Of a stretch of 43,482 bases of DNA, positions 24,121-32,269 are shown piece by piece (the first letter of the stretch is position 1; each line of letters starts with the position of its first letter). Location: the NCBI GenBank assembly GCA_958477465.1, contig CAUEFX010000033.1:1-43482 (forward strand), given 5' to 3'. Source of the DNA: an uncultured Bacteroides sp. (GTDB taxonomy: Bacteria; Bacteroidota; Bacteroidia; Bacteroidales; Bacteroidaceae). The notes under the pieces were generated by a model, which made no database searches, had not been told where the DNA came from, and worked only from the letters and a program-made list of their open reading frames with translations. The position numbers and the translations under genes are program-made.

Positions 24121-25892
24121 AACACATTCTCTTATTGATCAGTTTTTTCATCAGCCTGAATATGTTTGCAATCGATCCTCAGAAGGGATTTAATTATCAA
24201 GCCGTTTTGCGGGATGCTTCGGGGATGGTTATAAAAGAACAGAACGTGACATTGCAGGTAACGGTCCTGTCAGACAATCAGGTGGCATACAAGGAAACCC
24301 ATCAACTCACTACATCCGCCACGGGGTATGTAAATATGGTTATCGGTAACGGAACCCGTGTTTCCGGCACCTTCGAAAAAATAGACTGGAGCTCTCAAGA
24401 CCAATCGGTTAAGATAGAACTCGATAAAGGAAACGGCTATGAGGAGATCAGCGCCACGGCATTGGGAAGTGTTCCTTACGCCAAATATGCAGAATATGCT
24501 CTGAACGATGATTCTGAGGAGGTTCAGAAGTCGCTCGGTGCATTGAAAAAGACCAATGACAGCCTGGTAAACTGCATTGTCGACCTCAAGAAGCAACTGG
24601 AAGTAAACGAAACGTCTCTAAGTGATTTGCAGGATGCCACTGCCTCGTATTCGGAATATCAGGAGCTGAAGGATAAAAAGTACACCTCTATTCCTCTTCC
24701 GGAGAGTTTGGGGCAGGTCAATATCGAGGTGAATCTGGATAATGTAACCAAAGATTATCCGGTTATCGCCAAACTGACTTATAACGGTGGCAACGGTTAC
24801 GGTTTTAAGTCGGAGATAGAACTTACCTATCAGGGCTCTTCCTCCATGTCGTATCCCAAGAAGAATTTCTCTATCGACCTCGACCGGAAAATAAAGTTCG
24901 GAAACTGGATACCGATGGATGATTATCATCTGAAAGCCAATTATATAGATGCTACCCAGGCCAGGAATGTTTGCATGGGACGTGTCGTAGACGATGTTGC
25001 TTATACGTTACCGTTTGAAAAACAGCGCCCGTGGCGATCGGGCTGGGGAGATAATACGAAAGGGAATATACTGGATAACGGGGCCAAGGGACATATCGAT
25101 GGATTTCCTGTAGAACTCTATATAAATAATGAGTATTACGGGCTTTATACCTGGAATCTGAAAGTGCACCGTGATAATTACTGCATGACAAAGTCGGATC
25201 GCAATCACATTTTACTTAAGGCGGAAGAGCATAATAATTTCTATGCCTTTGTATCAAGCAACTGGGAGATGAAGAATCCCAAAATCGACGGAGTCAGTGG
25301 GGCCGGTGATATTCCGGCAGATATCATAAAAAAGATCTCCCGACCGTTGGATTGGTTCAATTCAGTGAAATACAATGCGAATACTTTCAAAAACGGATTC
25401 AGTGACTATTTCGATAAAGATGCAATGATGGATTACTATATCATTCTGGAGGCGTTTTATGCAGACGATGATGTCGACAAAAATCTATCGATGTGTACAT
25501 GGGATGGAAACATCTGGTATTTCCAGTGGTATGACATGGATACGATATTGGGATTGTATTGGAACGGAAGTAAACTGCTGTCCAGTTCGGGAAGCGTACT
25601 GAACTCTCCCGAACCCGGTGAGAGTGGCAAACGCTTTTGGACGATGTTCTACACAGCTTTCCAGCCGGAAATTATCGCACGCTGGAATTATCTTAAGACG
25701 AATGCGTTGAGCTACAATAATGTGATCGGGCGTTTCTCGGATTTTATGTCGCAAATATCACAAGAGGCTTACGAGAAAGACTTTAAGAGATGGCCGGCAA
25801 TACCGTCGAACAGCAGTTGCTACACCTCCTTGGCACAAATCAGCAAATGGTATCAGGAGCGTTTGGTGTGGATGGACAGCCATTTTAAATAG
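24117..25892 (+). CDS. CotH-kinase family secreted protein with N-terminal beta domain
   Basis: The 591-residue protein has a signal peptide (about 1-18), an N-terminal domain FNYQAVLRDASGMVI ... YEEISATALGSVPYAKYAEYA (about 24-125) found in many secreted Bacteroidetes proteins, a short coiled coil (about 133-175), then a CotH domain (about 190-591). CotH signatures include TYQGSSSMSYPKKNFSIDL, YHLKANYIDATQARN and WYDMDTILGLYWNG with the conserved Asp. CotH proteins of spore formers are atypical protein kinases of the Fam20C-like group. Here it is exported and coupled to the preceding T9SS-like gene, suggesting an extracytoplasmic or surface role. Confidence 0.87.
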   Translation: MKHILLLISFFISLNMFAIDPQKGFNYQAVLRDASGMVIKEQNVTLQVTVLSDNQVAYKETHQLTTSATGYVNMVIGNGTRVSGTFEKIDWSSQDQSVKIELDKGNGYEEISATALGSVPYAKYAEYALNDDSEEVQKSLGALKKTNDSLVNCIVDLKKQLEVNETSLSDLQDATASYSEYQELKDKKYTSIPLPESLGQVNIEVNLDNVTKDYPVIAKLTYNGGNGYGFKSEIELTYQGSSSMSYPKKNFSIDLDRKIKFGNWIPMDDYHLKANYIDATQARNVCMGRVVDDVAYTLPFEKQRPWRSGWGDNTKGNILDNGAKGHIDGFPVELYINNEYYGLYTWNLKVHRDNYCMTKSDRNHILLKAEEHNNFYAFVSSNWEMKNPKIDGVSGAGDIPADIIKKISRPLDWFNSVKYNANTFKNGFSDYFDKDAMMDYYIILEAFYADDDVDKNLSMCTWDGNIWYFQWYDMDTILGLYWNGSKLLSSSGSVLNSPEPGESGKRFWTMFYTAFQPEIIARWNYLKTNALSYNNVIGRFSDFMSQISQEAYEKDFKRWPAIPSNSSCYTSLAQISKWYQERLVWMDSHFK

Positions 25893-25954
25893 CTTGTTAT
25901 TGTGCTGTATATCTTCTTCTCAATTATATGAGGTAAGATAATACCGGACCTCTA

Positions 25955-26007
25955 AGAAAATGTCAAGACCATGCCTGAAGATTGGGTCGGTCTTGACATT
26001 TTCTTTT
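25955..26007 (+). terminator. Terminator after the CotH gene
   Basis: Sixteen bases at 25955-25970 pair perfectly with 25989-26004, followed by T residues. The loop is 18 bases. An ATG at 25971 in the loop is in frame with the next gene but is not a credible start. Confidence 0.8.
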
Positions 26008-26011
26008 CACA

Positions 26012-26045
26012 TTGGCATATAAATCGAGATTTATACCTAAATTTG
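26012..26045 (+). promoter_or_regulatory. Probable promoter of the DUF2148-aguA genes
   Basis: The -7 box TAAATTTG (26038-26045) is a full match. A weak -33 (TTGG at 26012-26015) is 22 bases upstream. The ATG of the first gene is at 26070, after AGGATT. Confidence 0.5.
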
Positions 26046-26069
26046 CTTACTGAATTTAAAAAAAGGATT

Positions 26070-26600
26070 ATGATACAGAACGAACGAGATGTCCGCCATG
26101 AGCATGTGCTTGATATAGCACGTCAGATGATGACTGCGGCCCGTACAGCTCCGAAAGGAAAAGGAGTGGATATAATAGAGGTTGCTTTGGTCACGGAGGA
26201 GGATATAAAAGTACTTTCCGATAAGATGATTGCCATGGTGGAAGAGCATGGCATGAAGTTTTTTCTTCGGGATGCCGATAATATATTGAGTGCGGAAGCC
26301 ATTGTGCTGATAGGTACACGTGAACAGGCGCAAGGCTTGAATTGCGGTCATTGCGGCTATGCCACTTGTGCCGGTCGTGCAGAAGGAGTGCCTTGTGCTA
26401 TCAACAGTGTCGATGTCGGTATCGCTATCGGTTCTGCCTGTGCCATGGCTGCGGACATGCGTGTAGATACACGTGTGATGTTTTCAGCGGGATTGGCGGC
26501 ACAGCGGCTCGACTGGCTGAAAGGCTGTAAGCAGGTGTATGCCATACCGGTCAGTGCTTCTTCCAAGAATCCGTTCTTTGACCGTAAACCCAAACAATAG
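26070..26600 (+). CDS. DUF2148 ferredoxin-domain protein
   Basis: The 176-residue protein (start at ATG 26070, MIQNERDVRHEHV) matches the DUF2148 family. It has a cysteine motif CGHCGYATC with a further Cys in EGVPCAINSVD, suited to a 4Fe-4S cluster, and the family segments ARTAPKGKGVDIIEVALV and SACAMAADMRVDTRVMFSAG. The function is unknown; redox or metal-cluster roles are suggested by the cysteines. It lies 30 bases before the agmatine deiminase gene, so co-transcription is likely, though a link to polyamines is only by position. Confidence 0.88.
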   Translation: MIQNERDVRHEHVLDIARQMMTAARTAPKGKGVDIIEVALVTEEDIKVLSDKMIAMVEEHGMKFFLRDADNILSAEAIVLIGTREQAQGLNCGHCGYATCAGRAEGVPCAINSVDVGIAIGSACAMAADMRVDTRVMFSAGLAAQRLDWLKGCKQVYAIPVSASSKNPFFDRKPKQ

Positions 26601-26630
26601 ATTTCATAAACAAAAAATAAACCGGATAAG

Positions 26631-27749
26631 ATGGGAATTTTAGTGGGATTTCCCCGTACGGAAGGTTCGGAGAAAGATTGTCAGTTGAATACAGGTAAGG
26701 CAGACGAACAGCGGATGGAGGTGCGAAAGCCTTTTTTCCCTGCAGAGTGGTATCCTCAAAGCGGAGTGCAATTAACCTGGCCTCATGCAGAGACGGATTG
26801 GGCGTATATGTTGGAGGAAGTACAGAACTGTTTTGTCGATATAGCCCGGGAGATAGCGGAAAGGGAGTTGCTGTTGATTGTCACTCCCGAACCGGAGGAG
26901 GTGAAAAGGCAGATTGCCGCTACCGTGAATATGGAGAATGTACGTTTCCTGAAATGTAAAACGAATGATACATGGGCACGTGATCACGGAGCCATTACCA
27001 TGATGGATGCAGACGGTCCTTCCCTACTCGATTTTACTTTTAACGGATGGGGGTTGAAGTTTGCTTCCCATCTTGACAATCAGATTACCCGCCATGCTGT
27101 TGAGAATGGTATTCTGAATGGACGTTATGTCAATCGTCTCGGTTTTGTACTCGAAGGAGGATCCATTGAAAGTGACGGCATGGGCACTTTGCTCACTACC
27201 TCCGAATGCTTGTTGTCTCCCAACCGCAACGGACAGAAAAATAAAGCGGAGATTGAGGAGTATCTGAAAAGCACTTTTCAGCTTCAGCAAATATTGTGGC
27301 TGGATAACGGATACCTGGCCGGTGATGATACGGATAGCCATGTCGATACGCTGGCAAGGTTGTGCCCCGACAATACCATCGTCTATGTGCAGTGTAATGA
27401 TGAAACGGATGAGCATTATGAGGCATTGCGGGCTATGGAAGAGCAGCTCCATTCGTTCCGTACATTGAACGGTGAGCCTTATCGTCTGTTGCCTCTGCCG
27501 ATGGCCGATAAAGTAATGGAAGAGGAAGAACGGCTACCTGCCACGTATGCTAATTTCCTGATACTGAACGGAGCTATCCTCTATCCCACTTATAGCCAAC
27601 CGGAGAATGACGGGCGTGCTCGTGAGGTTTTGCAGGAGGCCTTTCCCGGATATCAGATCGTAGGCATTGATTGCCGGGCTTTGATCAAGCAACACGGTTC
27701 CTTGCATTGCGTCACCATGCAATACCCCCTTGGCGTCCTAAAACAGTAA
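26631..27749 (+). CDS. aguA: Agmatine deiminase
   Basis: AguA hydrolyses agmatine to N-carbamoylputrescine and ammonia, the middle of the arginine-to-putrescine route. The 372-residue protein belongs to the peptidyl-arginine deiminase fold. Catalytic pieces visible: TWARDHGAI (Asp), GGSIESDG, GDDTDSHVDTLAR (His-Asp) and the nucleophile C360 in HGSLHCVTMQYP. The first 28 residues have no family counterpart, and ATG 26715 (MEVRKPFFPAEWYP) may be the true start. The partner amidase follows 92 bases downstream. Confidence 0.93.
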   Translation: MGILVGFPRTEGSEKDCQLNTGKADEQRMEVRKPFFPAEWYPQSGVQLTWPHAETDWAYMLEEVQNCFVDIAREIAERELLLIVTPEPEEVKRQIAATVNMENVRFLKCKTNDTWARDHGAITMMDADGPSLLDFTFNGWGLKFASHLDNQITRHAVENGILNGRYVNRLGFVLEGGSIESDGMGTLLTTSECLLSPNRNGQKNKAEIEEYLKSTFQLQQILWLDNGYLAGDDTDSHVDTLARLCPDNTIVYVQCNDETDEHYEALRAMEEQLHSFRTLNGEPYRLLPLPMADKVMEEEERLPATYANFLILNGAILYPTYSQPENDGRAREVLQEAFPGYQIVGIDCRALIKQHGSLHCVTMQYPLGVLKQ

Positions 27750-27753
27750 TTTC

Positions 27754-27826
27754 AATCGTAATCATAAATAACCAATCATACTATCTTTGATTTCCTAATC
27801 GTAAATAGTAAATTGTCCAATCGTAA
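27754..27826 (+). repeat. Three AATCGTAA direct repeats and a -7 box before aguB
   Basis: AATCGTAA occurs at 27754-27761, 27797-27804 and 27819-27826. The last two extend to AATCGTAAATA and start 22 bases apart, about two helical turns. A TAnnTTTG box, TATCTTTG, lies between the first and second (27782-27789). They may be regulator sites for a promoter internal to the agu genes, or simple drift of ATTG-rich spacer. Confidence 0.4.
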
Positions 27827-27841
27827 ATATCTTTAATATAA

Positions 27842-28726
27842 ATGAGAAAGATACAAGTCGGCTTGGTTCAGCAAGCCAATACTTCGGACATCAGAACGAA
27901 TCTGATGAATCTTGCCAAGAGCATAGAAGCATGTGCGGCACGTGGCGCACAGTTGGTTGTATTGCAGGAGCTGCACAACTCCCTCTATTTTTGCCAAACG
28001 GAAGATACCCGTGCTTTTGATTTGGCGGAACCCATTCCCGGTCCTTCTACCGGATTTTATTCGGAGTTGGCTGCCGCTAACGGGGTCGTTCTGGTAACCT
28101 CTTTATTTGAAAAACGGGCTCCGGGATTGTATCACAATACGGCAGTTGTTTTCGATAGCGATGGCAGTATAGCCGGAAAATACCGGAAGATGCATATCCC
28201 CGATGATCCGGCTTATTATGAGAAGTTTTATTTTACTCCCGGAGATATCGGTTTCGAACCGATTCAAACTTCTTTGGGAAAACTCGGTGTGCTTGTGTGC
28301 TGGGATCAGTGGTATCCGGAAGCTGCCCGCCTCATGGCTCTGAAAGGAGCGGAACTGCTGATTTATCCTACCGCCATCGGATGGGAAAGCTCGGATGCCG
28401 ATGATGAGAAGATCCGCCAACTCAATGCATGGATCATCTCTCAACGCGCTCATGCTGTGGCAAACGGCATTCCGGTTATTTCTGTCAACCGCGTGGGGCA
28501 TGAGCCTGATCCTTCGATGTGTACAGGCGGTATCCTTTTTTGGGGGAACAGTTTTGTTGCCGGTCCTCAGGGAGAGTTGCTGGCGCAAGCCTCCAATGAC
28601 CGTGCTGAGAATATAGTTGTAGAGATTGATATGGAGCGTTCGGAAAATGTGCGCCGTTGGTGGCCGTTCTTGCGCGACAGAAGAATAGATGAATACGAAG
28701 GATTGACAAAACGTTTCCTGGACTGA
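27842..28726 (+). CDS. aguB: N-carbamoylputrescine amidase
   Basis: AguB hydrolyses N-carbamoylputrescine to putrescine, CO2 and ammonia. This nitrilase-superfamily protein has 294 residues, normal for AguB. The catalytic triad is visible: E43 in VVLQELHNSLYF, K116 in YRKMHIPDDP and C153 in LVCWDQWYPEAARLMAL. The residues after the Cys match AguB more than other amidases. With AguA it completes putrescine formation from agmatine. Confidence 0.95.
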   Translation: MRKIQVGLVQQANTSDIRTNLMNLAKSIEACAARGAQLVVLQELHNSLYFCQTEDTRAFDLAEPIPGPSTGFYSELAAANGVVLVTSLFEKRAPGLYHNTAVVFDSDGSIAGKYRKMHIPDDPAYYEKFYFTPGDIGFEPIQTSLGKLGVLVCWDQWYPEAARLMALKGAELLIYPTAIGWESSDADDEKIRQLNAWIISQRAHAVANGIPVISVNRVGHEPDPSMCTGGILFWGNSFVAGPQGELLAQASNDRAENIVVEIDMERSENVRRWWPFLRDRRIDEYEGLTKRFLD

Positions 28727-28757
28727 TTCTCATTTTACAGCAGCATACCTATACATA

Positions 28758-28804
28758 GAGGGCACGGAATTTCAGTTGTACTGCAACCGAAATTCCGTGC
28801 CCTC
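28758..28804. terminator. 16-bp perfect hairpin between aguB and gtrA
   Basis: Positions 28758-28773 pair perfectly with 28789-28804. The loop contains a smaller GTTG/CAAC pairing. There is no T tract on either side. It separates the convergent aguB and gtrA genes and probably ends both transcripts. Confidence 0.6.
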
Positions 28805-28827
28805 TGTGTATGTTGTGTAGTGAACGG

Positions 28828-29211
28828 CTATTGGAAAGTAATTTTCTTGTTTGTTATAAAATTGACTGTTCCATAGATAAATAAGCCCAAGAACTGAGCC
28901 AGGTACTCATTCACATCCCCTGCTTCTACCAATGAAATAAGAAATAAGAATTGCGCACTGTATGCTATTCCGAAAGCCATACCAAAGAACAGCATTTGTT
29001 TCCAAAGGCTGTTCTTTCTGCTTTCAGTAGGAAATATCCAGTATTTGCACCAAATGAAATTGTGTATTTGGGCTATAACATACGCAGTGATATTGGCAGG
29101 AATGTAATCGTACGACAACTTCTTCATCATCAGCCAAATGACGAATGCTGTAATCAATGCATTAAGCGTACCTATTACGGCAAAACGGAAGATGCGTACA
29201 GACTCTCTCAC
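28828..29211 (-). CDS. GtrA-like small membrane protein
   Basis: A 127-residue protein with four membrane helices: FAVIGTLNALITAFVIWLMM, ITAYVIAQIHNFIWCKYWIF, MLFFGMAFGIAYSAQFLFLI and FLGLFIYGTVNFITNKKITF. The second and fourth helices carry the Asn-Phe and Asn-Lys motifs of GtrA. GtrA proteins are thought to help move lipid-linked sugars across the inner membrane. The start lies 2 bases after the aspS stop, so it is translated from the aspS transcript. No glycosyltransferase is nearby. Confidence 0.88.
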   Translation of the reverse strand: MRESVRIFRFAVIGTLNALITAFVIWLMMKKLSYDYIPANITAYVIAQIHNFIWCKYWIFPTESRKNSLWKQMLFFGMAFGIAYSAQFLFLISLVEAGDVNEYLAQFLGLFIYGTVNFITNKKITFQ

Positions 29212-29213
29212 TC

Positions 29214-30971
29214 TTATTCCTTGGTATCTACGATTAGATTCAGTTCATCAAGTTGTGACGGGTCGAGTGCTGCCGGAGCATCCAACATCACATCACGCCC
29301 GGAATTGTTTTTCGGGAATGCAATGCAGTCGCGGATTGAATCCAGGCCGGCAAAGAGCGATACCCAACGGTCGAGACCGTAAGCCAAACCGCCGTGAGGA
29401 GGAGCACCGAACTTGAACGCATTCATCAGGAAGCCAAACTGTTCCTGTGCTTTTTCGGGGGTAAATCCTAAAATCTCGAACATCTTTGCCTGCAGTTTGG
29501 CATCGTGGATACGGATTGACCCGCCTCCTACTTCCACACCGTTGACAACCATGTCGTAGGCATCTGCGCGAACAGCAGCCGGATCGGTATCCAGCAGATG
29601 GATATCTTCCTCTTTCGGATGCGTAAACGGATGATGCATTGCCATCAGACGGCCTTCTTCTTCGCTCCATTCAAACATCGGGAAGTCTATTACCCAAAGG
29701 CAGGCAAACTTGTTCTTATCACGCAATCCCAATTGCTTACCCATTTCCAGACGAAGCTCACAAAGCTGTTTCCGGGTTTTCATGGCATCGTCACCGGACA
29801 GTATCAAGATCAAATCACCCGGTTTAGCTCCAAAGGCTTCTTTCATCTGCTGAAGCACTTCTTGCGTATAGAATTTATCGACACTTGATTTTACCGTACC
29901 GTCAGCCTCTATACGTGCATATACCATTCCTTTGGCACCGATTTGCGGTTTTTTTACAAATTCCGTCAATGCATCCAGTTGCTTGCGGGTATAGCTTGCT
30001 GCCCCTTCGGCACAAATACCACCGATATATGCAGCGTTATCGAATACGGAGAAGCCGTAGCCTTTCATGATATCCATCAGCTCAACGAACTTCATGCCGA
30101 AACGCAGATCCGGTTTGTCGCTACCGTAATATTTCATGGCATCGCTCCAAGGCATGCGTATAAACGGTTCCGTCAGTTCTACTCCGCGAAGTGTTTTGAA
30201 CAGATGTTTTGCCATGCCTTCGAATGTAGTGATGATATCTTCTTGTTCTACGAAACTCATCTCGCAGTCTATCTGGGTAAATTCCGGTTGGCGGTCGGCA
30301 CGAAGATCCTCGTCACGGAAACATTTGGCAATCTGGAAATAACGGTCGAAGCCGGCTACCATCAGCAATTGCTTCAAAGTCTGCGGAGATTGGGGCAAGG
30401 CATAAAACTGTCCCGGATTCATACGTGAGGGAACCACGAAATCTCGGGCACCTTCGGGTGTAGAACCTACCAATACCGGCGTTTCCACCTCTATAAATCC
30501 TTGTTCATCCAGGTATTTACGTACCTCTATCGTCATTTTATGGCGCAATTCCAGATTGGAGCGAACGGCATTACGGCGCAGATCGAGATAACGGTATTTC
30601 ATACGGATGTCATCTCCTCCGTCAGTGTTGTCTTCAATCGTAAAAGGAGGAGTTACGGCAGCATTCAGAATATGCAGTTTCGATACGCTGATTTCAATGT
30701 CTCCCGTAGGAATATTTGAGTTTTTGCTAAAGCGTTCGTTTACCACTCCGGTTATCTGGATTACGAATTCGCGTCCCAGCTTGTTAGCCAGCTCGCACAG
30801 TTCGGCGTTTACTTCTTCGTTGAAAACCAATTGAGTGATGCCGTAGCGGTCGCGGAGATCTATAAAAGTCATGCCTCCCATTTTACGGCTGCGCTGTACC
30901 CATCCGGCCAGCGTTACTTGCTTGTTTACATCAGAGATTCTAAGTTCTCCACACGTGTGTGTTCTAAACAT
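29214..30971 (-). CDS. aspS: Aspartyl-tRNA synthetase
   Basis: This class II synthetase has about 585 residues from ATG 30971 (MFRTHTCGELRI). An N-terminal anticodon-binding OB fold (VTLAGWVQRSRKMGGMTFID) is followed by the catalytic core with motif 2 FRDEDLRADRQPEFTQID and motif 3 GLAYGLDRWVSL, and the bacterial GAD insertion (about 290-410). The reading frame extends to 31004, but that ATG lies in the probable -7 box. It is followed 2 bases later by gtrA. Confidence 0.97.
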   Translation of the reverse strand: MFRTHTCGELRISDVNKQVTLAGWVQRSRKMGGMTFIDLRDRYGITQLVFNEEVNAELCELANKLGREFVIQITGVVNERFSKNSNIPTGDIEISVSKLHILNAAVTPPFTIEDNTDGGDDIRMKYRYLDLRRNAVRSNLELRHKMTIEVRKYLDEQGFIEVETPVLVGSTPEGARDFVVPSRMNPGQFYALPQSPQTLKQLLMVAGFDRYFQIAKCFRDEDLRADRQPEFTQIDCEMSFVEQEDIITTFEGMAKHLFKTLRGVELTEPFIRMPWSDAMKYYGSDKPDLRFGMKFVELMDIMKGYGFSVFDNAAYIGGICAEGAASYTRKQLDALTEFVKKPQIGAKGMVYARIEADGTVKSSVDKFYTQEVLQQMKEAFGAKPGDLILILSGDDAMKTRKQLCELRLEMGKQLGLRDKNKFACLWVIDFPMFEWSEEEGRLMAMHHPFTHPKEEDIHLLDTDPAAVRADAYDMVVNGVEVGGGSIRIHDAKLQAKMFEILGFTPEKAQEQFGFLMNAFKFGAPPHGGLAYGLDRWVSLFAGLDSIRDCIAFPKNNSGRDVMLDAPAALDPSQLDELNLIVDTKE

Positions 30972-31001
30972 ATCTTTATTTATTAGACAATTTACAATTT
31001 G

Positions 31002-31009
31002 CAAAAGTA
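31002..31009 (-). promoter_or_regulatory. -7 box for aspS-gtrA
   Basis: TACTTTTG on the minus strand fits TAnnTTTG. The ATG at 30971 is about 31 bases downstream. Confidence 0.45.
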
Positions 31010-31018
31010 CACAAATTC

Positions 31019-32035
31019 TTAATCCTTTCGGGTTAATTTCTTAATAATTTTCTGATTTTTGTAGGTTATGTTATCTACAATAGCTTCGTTGATCATTTTT
31101 ATTCCGTTTACGTATTCCTGTGCCTTCTGTAATACATTGGCATTGTCTTTTTCCACAGTCGTTTGGGGAATGATGACACGCAGCCCTTTTTGTACAATTT
31201 CAATATTTACATCCTCATCGGCCTGCATCGGATCGCCGTCAAAATGGATGACTCCCGGTTTGGAACGGTGAATGCGCAATTTCTTACAGCGGAAAGTTTT
31301 GATACGGCTGTTTTGGTCGATGGTTTTATTGAACAGTTGGAAGGCAAGCGACGGTACGTCCAAAACGGTGAACGGTTCAAGAATGGTCACATCCAGAAGT
31401 CCGTCTGTCAGAGTGGCCTGTGGCGCTATGTAGGCGTTGTTGCCATATTGTGATGCATTCCCGCATGCAATGAGGAATGCTTTATATTTATAGGTACCGT
31501 CTTCTGTCTCCAGTTCATAGGTTTCGGGTTGGTAAGTCAGGCTCTCCTGTAATGTCTTTTCCAGGTAAGTCAATAATCCGCGCTTTCCGGCATTGGCAAA
31601 TTTCAGGCTGACGAAAGCATCGAATCCTACTCCGCAAGTACAGAAAAAGTCCGTGCCGTTAATTTTACCGTAATCTATGATGTCACTGTTCCCGTCATTG
31701 ATTATTTCCAGAGCCTTTTTCGGTTCCATCGGGATATGCAGATGTCTTGCAAGTCCATTGCCCGATCCGCATGGGATAATGCCGAGTGCTGTTTCCGTAT
31801 GTACCAGCGAACGTCCTATTTCGTTGATCGTTCCGTCACCACCGATAGCAATCACTACATCGGTTTTCATTTTTGCGGCTTGGGCGGCAATCTCTATGGC
31901 ATGACCGGCTCTTTGGGTATACATCACATCCCAAGTGTACTTTTCCTTATCTATTTTTTCGTCTAACAGATTAAGAATAGACTCTTTGTTTTGTGTACCT
32001 GAAATCGGATTGACAATGAATATTAATTTTTTCAT
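31019..32035 (-). CDS. Diacylglycerol/sphingosine kinase-family lipid kinase
   Basis: A 338-residue lipid kinase from ATG 32035 (MKKLIFIVNPISGT); an ATG four codons earlier is possible. The catalytic domain shows IVNPISG, the nucleotide-binding AIGGDGTINEIG and PCGSGNGLARHL, and the C-terminal beta domain has VIHFDGDPM. This fold covers bacterial DgkB/YegS and sphingosine or ceramide kinases, and sequence alone does not fix the substrate. It is divergent from serine palmitoyltransferase with a shared 234-base region, which makes a sphingoid base or ceramide a reasonable candidate. aspS lies 47 bases downstream. Confidence 0.88.
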   Translation of the reverse strand: MKKLIFIVNPISGTQNKESILNLLDEKIDKEKYTWDVMYTQRAGHAIEIAAQAAKMKTDVVIAIGGDGTINEIGRSLVHTETALGIIPCGSGNGLARHLHIPMEPKKALEIINDGNSDIIDYGKINGTDFFCTCGVGFDAFVSLKFANAGKRGLLTYLEKTLQESLTYQPETYELETEDGTYKYKAFLIACGNASQYGNNAYIAPQATLTDGLLDVTILEPFTVLDVPSLAFQLFNKTIDQNSRIKTFRCKKLRIHRSKPGVIHFDGDPMQADEDVNIEIVQKGLRVIIPQTTVEKDNANVLQKAQEYVNGIKMINEAIVDNITYKNQKIIKKLTRKD

Positions 32036-32072
32036 GCTTTTATTCATGCTATATTTTATCGATTGTGGTCGA

Positions 32073-32080
32073 CAAAAGTA
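32073..32080 (-). promoter_or_regulatory. -7 box for the lipid kinase gene
   Basis: TACTTTTG on the minus strand fits TAnnTTTG and lies 37 bases before the ATG at 32035. Confidence 0.45.
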
Positions 32081-32174
32081 ATATAAATTTCTAAATTTTA
32101 GGTCTCTTCACCTTTTCAAAAGCATAAAGAGCATATTTTTTCATAGAAAAAGAACAGCAGAAAACAAATTTTGT

Positions 32175-32182
32175 TATCTTTG
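32175..32182 (+). promoter_or_regulatory. -7 box for serine palmitoyltransferase
   Basis: TATCTTTG fits TAnnTTTG. The expected start near 32189 gives a leader of about 80 bases before ATG 32270, longer than most here. No clear -33 TTTG at the right distance. Confidence 0.45.
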
Positions 32183-32269
32183 CCCCCTGTTTTAAACAGT
32201 TATTAAGGTTAAAAGAAGTTTGGACTGTTGTCTATCAGTAACCAATAAGCGAATAATAAATAACAATTC

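Noticed and set aside
25971..26069. N-terminal extension of the DUF2148 protein
   Set aside because: The ATG lies in the loop of the CotH terminator and upstream of the -7 box.
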